Assembly: GCA_031285405.1 (NCBI GenBank)
Contig: JAITWH010000029.1
Span: 17,125 to 81,124 of the forward strand
Length of the DNA: 64,000 nt
Origin: Alistipes sp.
GTDB taxonomy: Bacteria > Bacteroidota > Bacteroidia > Bacteroidales > Rikenellaceae
Direction: 5' to 3'
The notes beneath the pieces are model-generated. The model made no database searches and had not been told where the DNA came from. It worked only from the letters and a program-made list of their open reading frames with translations. Positions 63,183-64,000 of the stretch are shown here, in pieces (position 1 is the first letter of the stretch; every line of letters begins with the position of its first letter). The position numbers and the translations under genes were made by a program.

Positions 63183-64000
63183 AATCGGCCCGCGAACTCT
63201 ATAACTAAAGATTTAGTTTTAGGTTCAAGATAACTTTAGCGGTTTATCTCTAAAAGTTTCTTAGCAAAGTTAAATAAATATTTTGGTTTCGGAAATTGTA
63301 TCTAAATTCACTATCTTTGAAGTAGTCAGTTGATAATTTGCTGACTGTAAAAAGATTAAGAGACCCTTGAGAGAGGATAGGCAATGGATAGGTAAGGAGT
63401 AAAGTGCTTGGAGACACTTTGTTTAACACTTTTCAAAAGAGCCCTTGTTACCTGCGCAAAGGTAATCAATATCCTTAACAATGCTAATTTAGGGAGTGCT
63501 ATTTTCTATTTTGAAACAGCCATTGATTGAGATTTATCACTATACATGTGGCGCTTATTGGTGGATCTCTTTCTTGTCATAAAAACACCCCCAAAGTGTG
63601 TGTTCAATTTTGGGGGTGTAGTTTAAAATGTGGTTGCTCTTTCGTATTGACGAGCAGAACTTTGTTTTGCGTATCGCAACTATTGTGATATAGCAATCTC
63701 AGGTTCCGGCACAGTCGACGGGGAGCACGAAGAAATCTCATAAGTGCCGGAATGCTCGTAACCTTCTTCGGCTCCTGCCAAACTTCGCCATGTGTACGAT
63801 GTGATCGTCGGATCGCGCGTATCAACCACTTTGCTTACATGTGTAATCTACCGTCGGGCAAACAAAAATAATTGCAGATTTAGAAGTTGTTTTGAATTTT
63901 TAGGATTATATTTTGAGATGGATAGGGTTATTGTATTAATTTATTGATTGTCAGTTAGTTGGCTGGGATATTTTTCGTAATTTAGTGGTTACCAAGACAC
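63183..64000. other. 818-bp region without a clear gene
   Basis: Holds a -7 element TAACTTTG for mnmE (63272-63265, minus) and TATCTTTG (63312-63319, plus). A tract with several small hairpins follows (63325-63347; 63411-63420 around AAGTGCTTGGAGACACTT; 63449-63464 TTACC...GGTAA). A hairpin ACACCCCCAAA/TTTGGGGGTGT with a T-run lies at 63585-63623. On the minus strand 63700-63860 there is a 54-codon stretch with no start codon. The last 150 bases are AT-rich and featureless. Confidence 0.5.
63585..63623. terminator. Hairpin terminator-like structure
   Basis: ACACCCCCAAA (63585-63595) pairs with TTTGGGGGTGT (63609-63619), followed by AGTTT and preceded by AAAA. It could end a plus-strand RNA starting near 63324. 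Confidence 0.5.

Overview
The window reads as a chromosomal stretch of a GC-rich Bacteroidales bacterium, most like Rikenellaceae/Alistipes. The evidence is the Bacteroidetes promoter consensus (TTTG, 19-20 nt, TANNTTTG) in front of many genes, SusC-like and other TonB-dependent receptors paired with lipoproteins, DUF5689 lipoproteins, DUF3408 and Bacteroidetes-type mobilization genes. The genus is an inference. No rRNA, tRNA or CRISPR array was seen.

Layout: 1-3307 (minus) is an ABC exporter operon of the MacB/FtsX type (ATPase, two permeases, the last cut by the window edge). 3743-11650 is mostly housekeeping: a lipoprotein, an aminotransferase, mannose-6-phosphate isomerase, a TPR protein, YihY, and the DUF2520-KdsC-DUF4435 run. 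11701-13987 is a lipoprotein operon whose first gene carries a (CT)13 repeat in its signal peptide. 14259-18533 is a TonB receptor with two DUF5689 lipoproteins. 18759-25433 holds tatD, dprA, birA, a prolyl oligopeptidase, an ORF6N protein and aspartokinase. 25488-27545 is a second lipoprotein operon, with a pentanucleotide repeat in the signal peptide; its best ATG is at present out of frame. 27658-35614 holds a ClC channel, trpS, an MsbA-type transporter, tatC, tatA and ilvA. 36836-41854 is an operon for exported sugar oxidoreduction (a tetraheme cytochrome fused to a SUMF1 domain, two Gfo/Idh/MocA proteins, one TIM-barrel isomerase-like protein). 41939-46289 is a SusC-like receptor with an in-frame amber codon plus its lipoprotein, followed by an S1/P1 nuclease.

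47303-61739 is an integrated mobilizable element of about 14.4 kb inserted in the 3' end of mnmE. An 18-bp imperfect copy of the mnmE 3' end lies at its far side, and a 19-bp perfect direct repeat lies just inside both ends. It carries integrase, excisionase-like HTH, DUF3408, MobC-like and relaxase genes. Its cargo includes a membrane-anchored UvrD-like helicase, a RhuM protein, and a tightly packed three-gene operon made of two different NdpA/YejK-type nucleoid-associated proteins around a multi-TM protein. That three-gene operon is the best candidate here for an undescribed, possibly defensive, system.

Between chromosomal genes lies a family of composite palindromic repeats. Its GC-rich hairpin occurs in two compensatory versions, some copies carry arrays of GTTAC-N4-GTAAC hairpins, and several copies supply the final codons of neighbouring genes.
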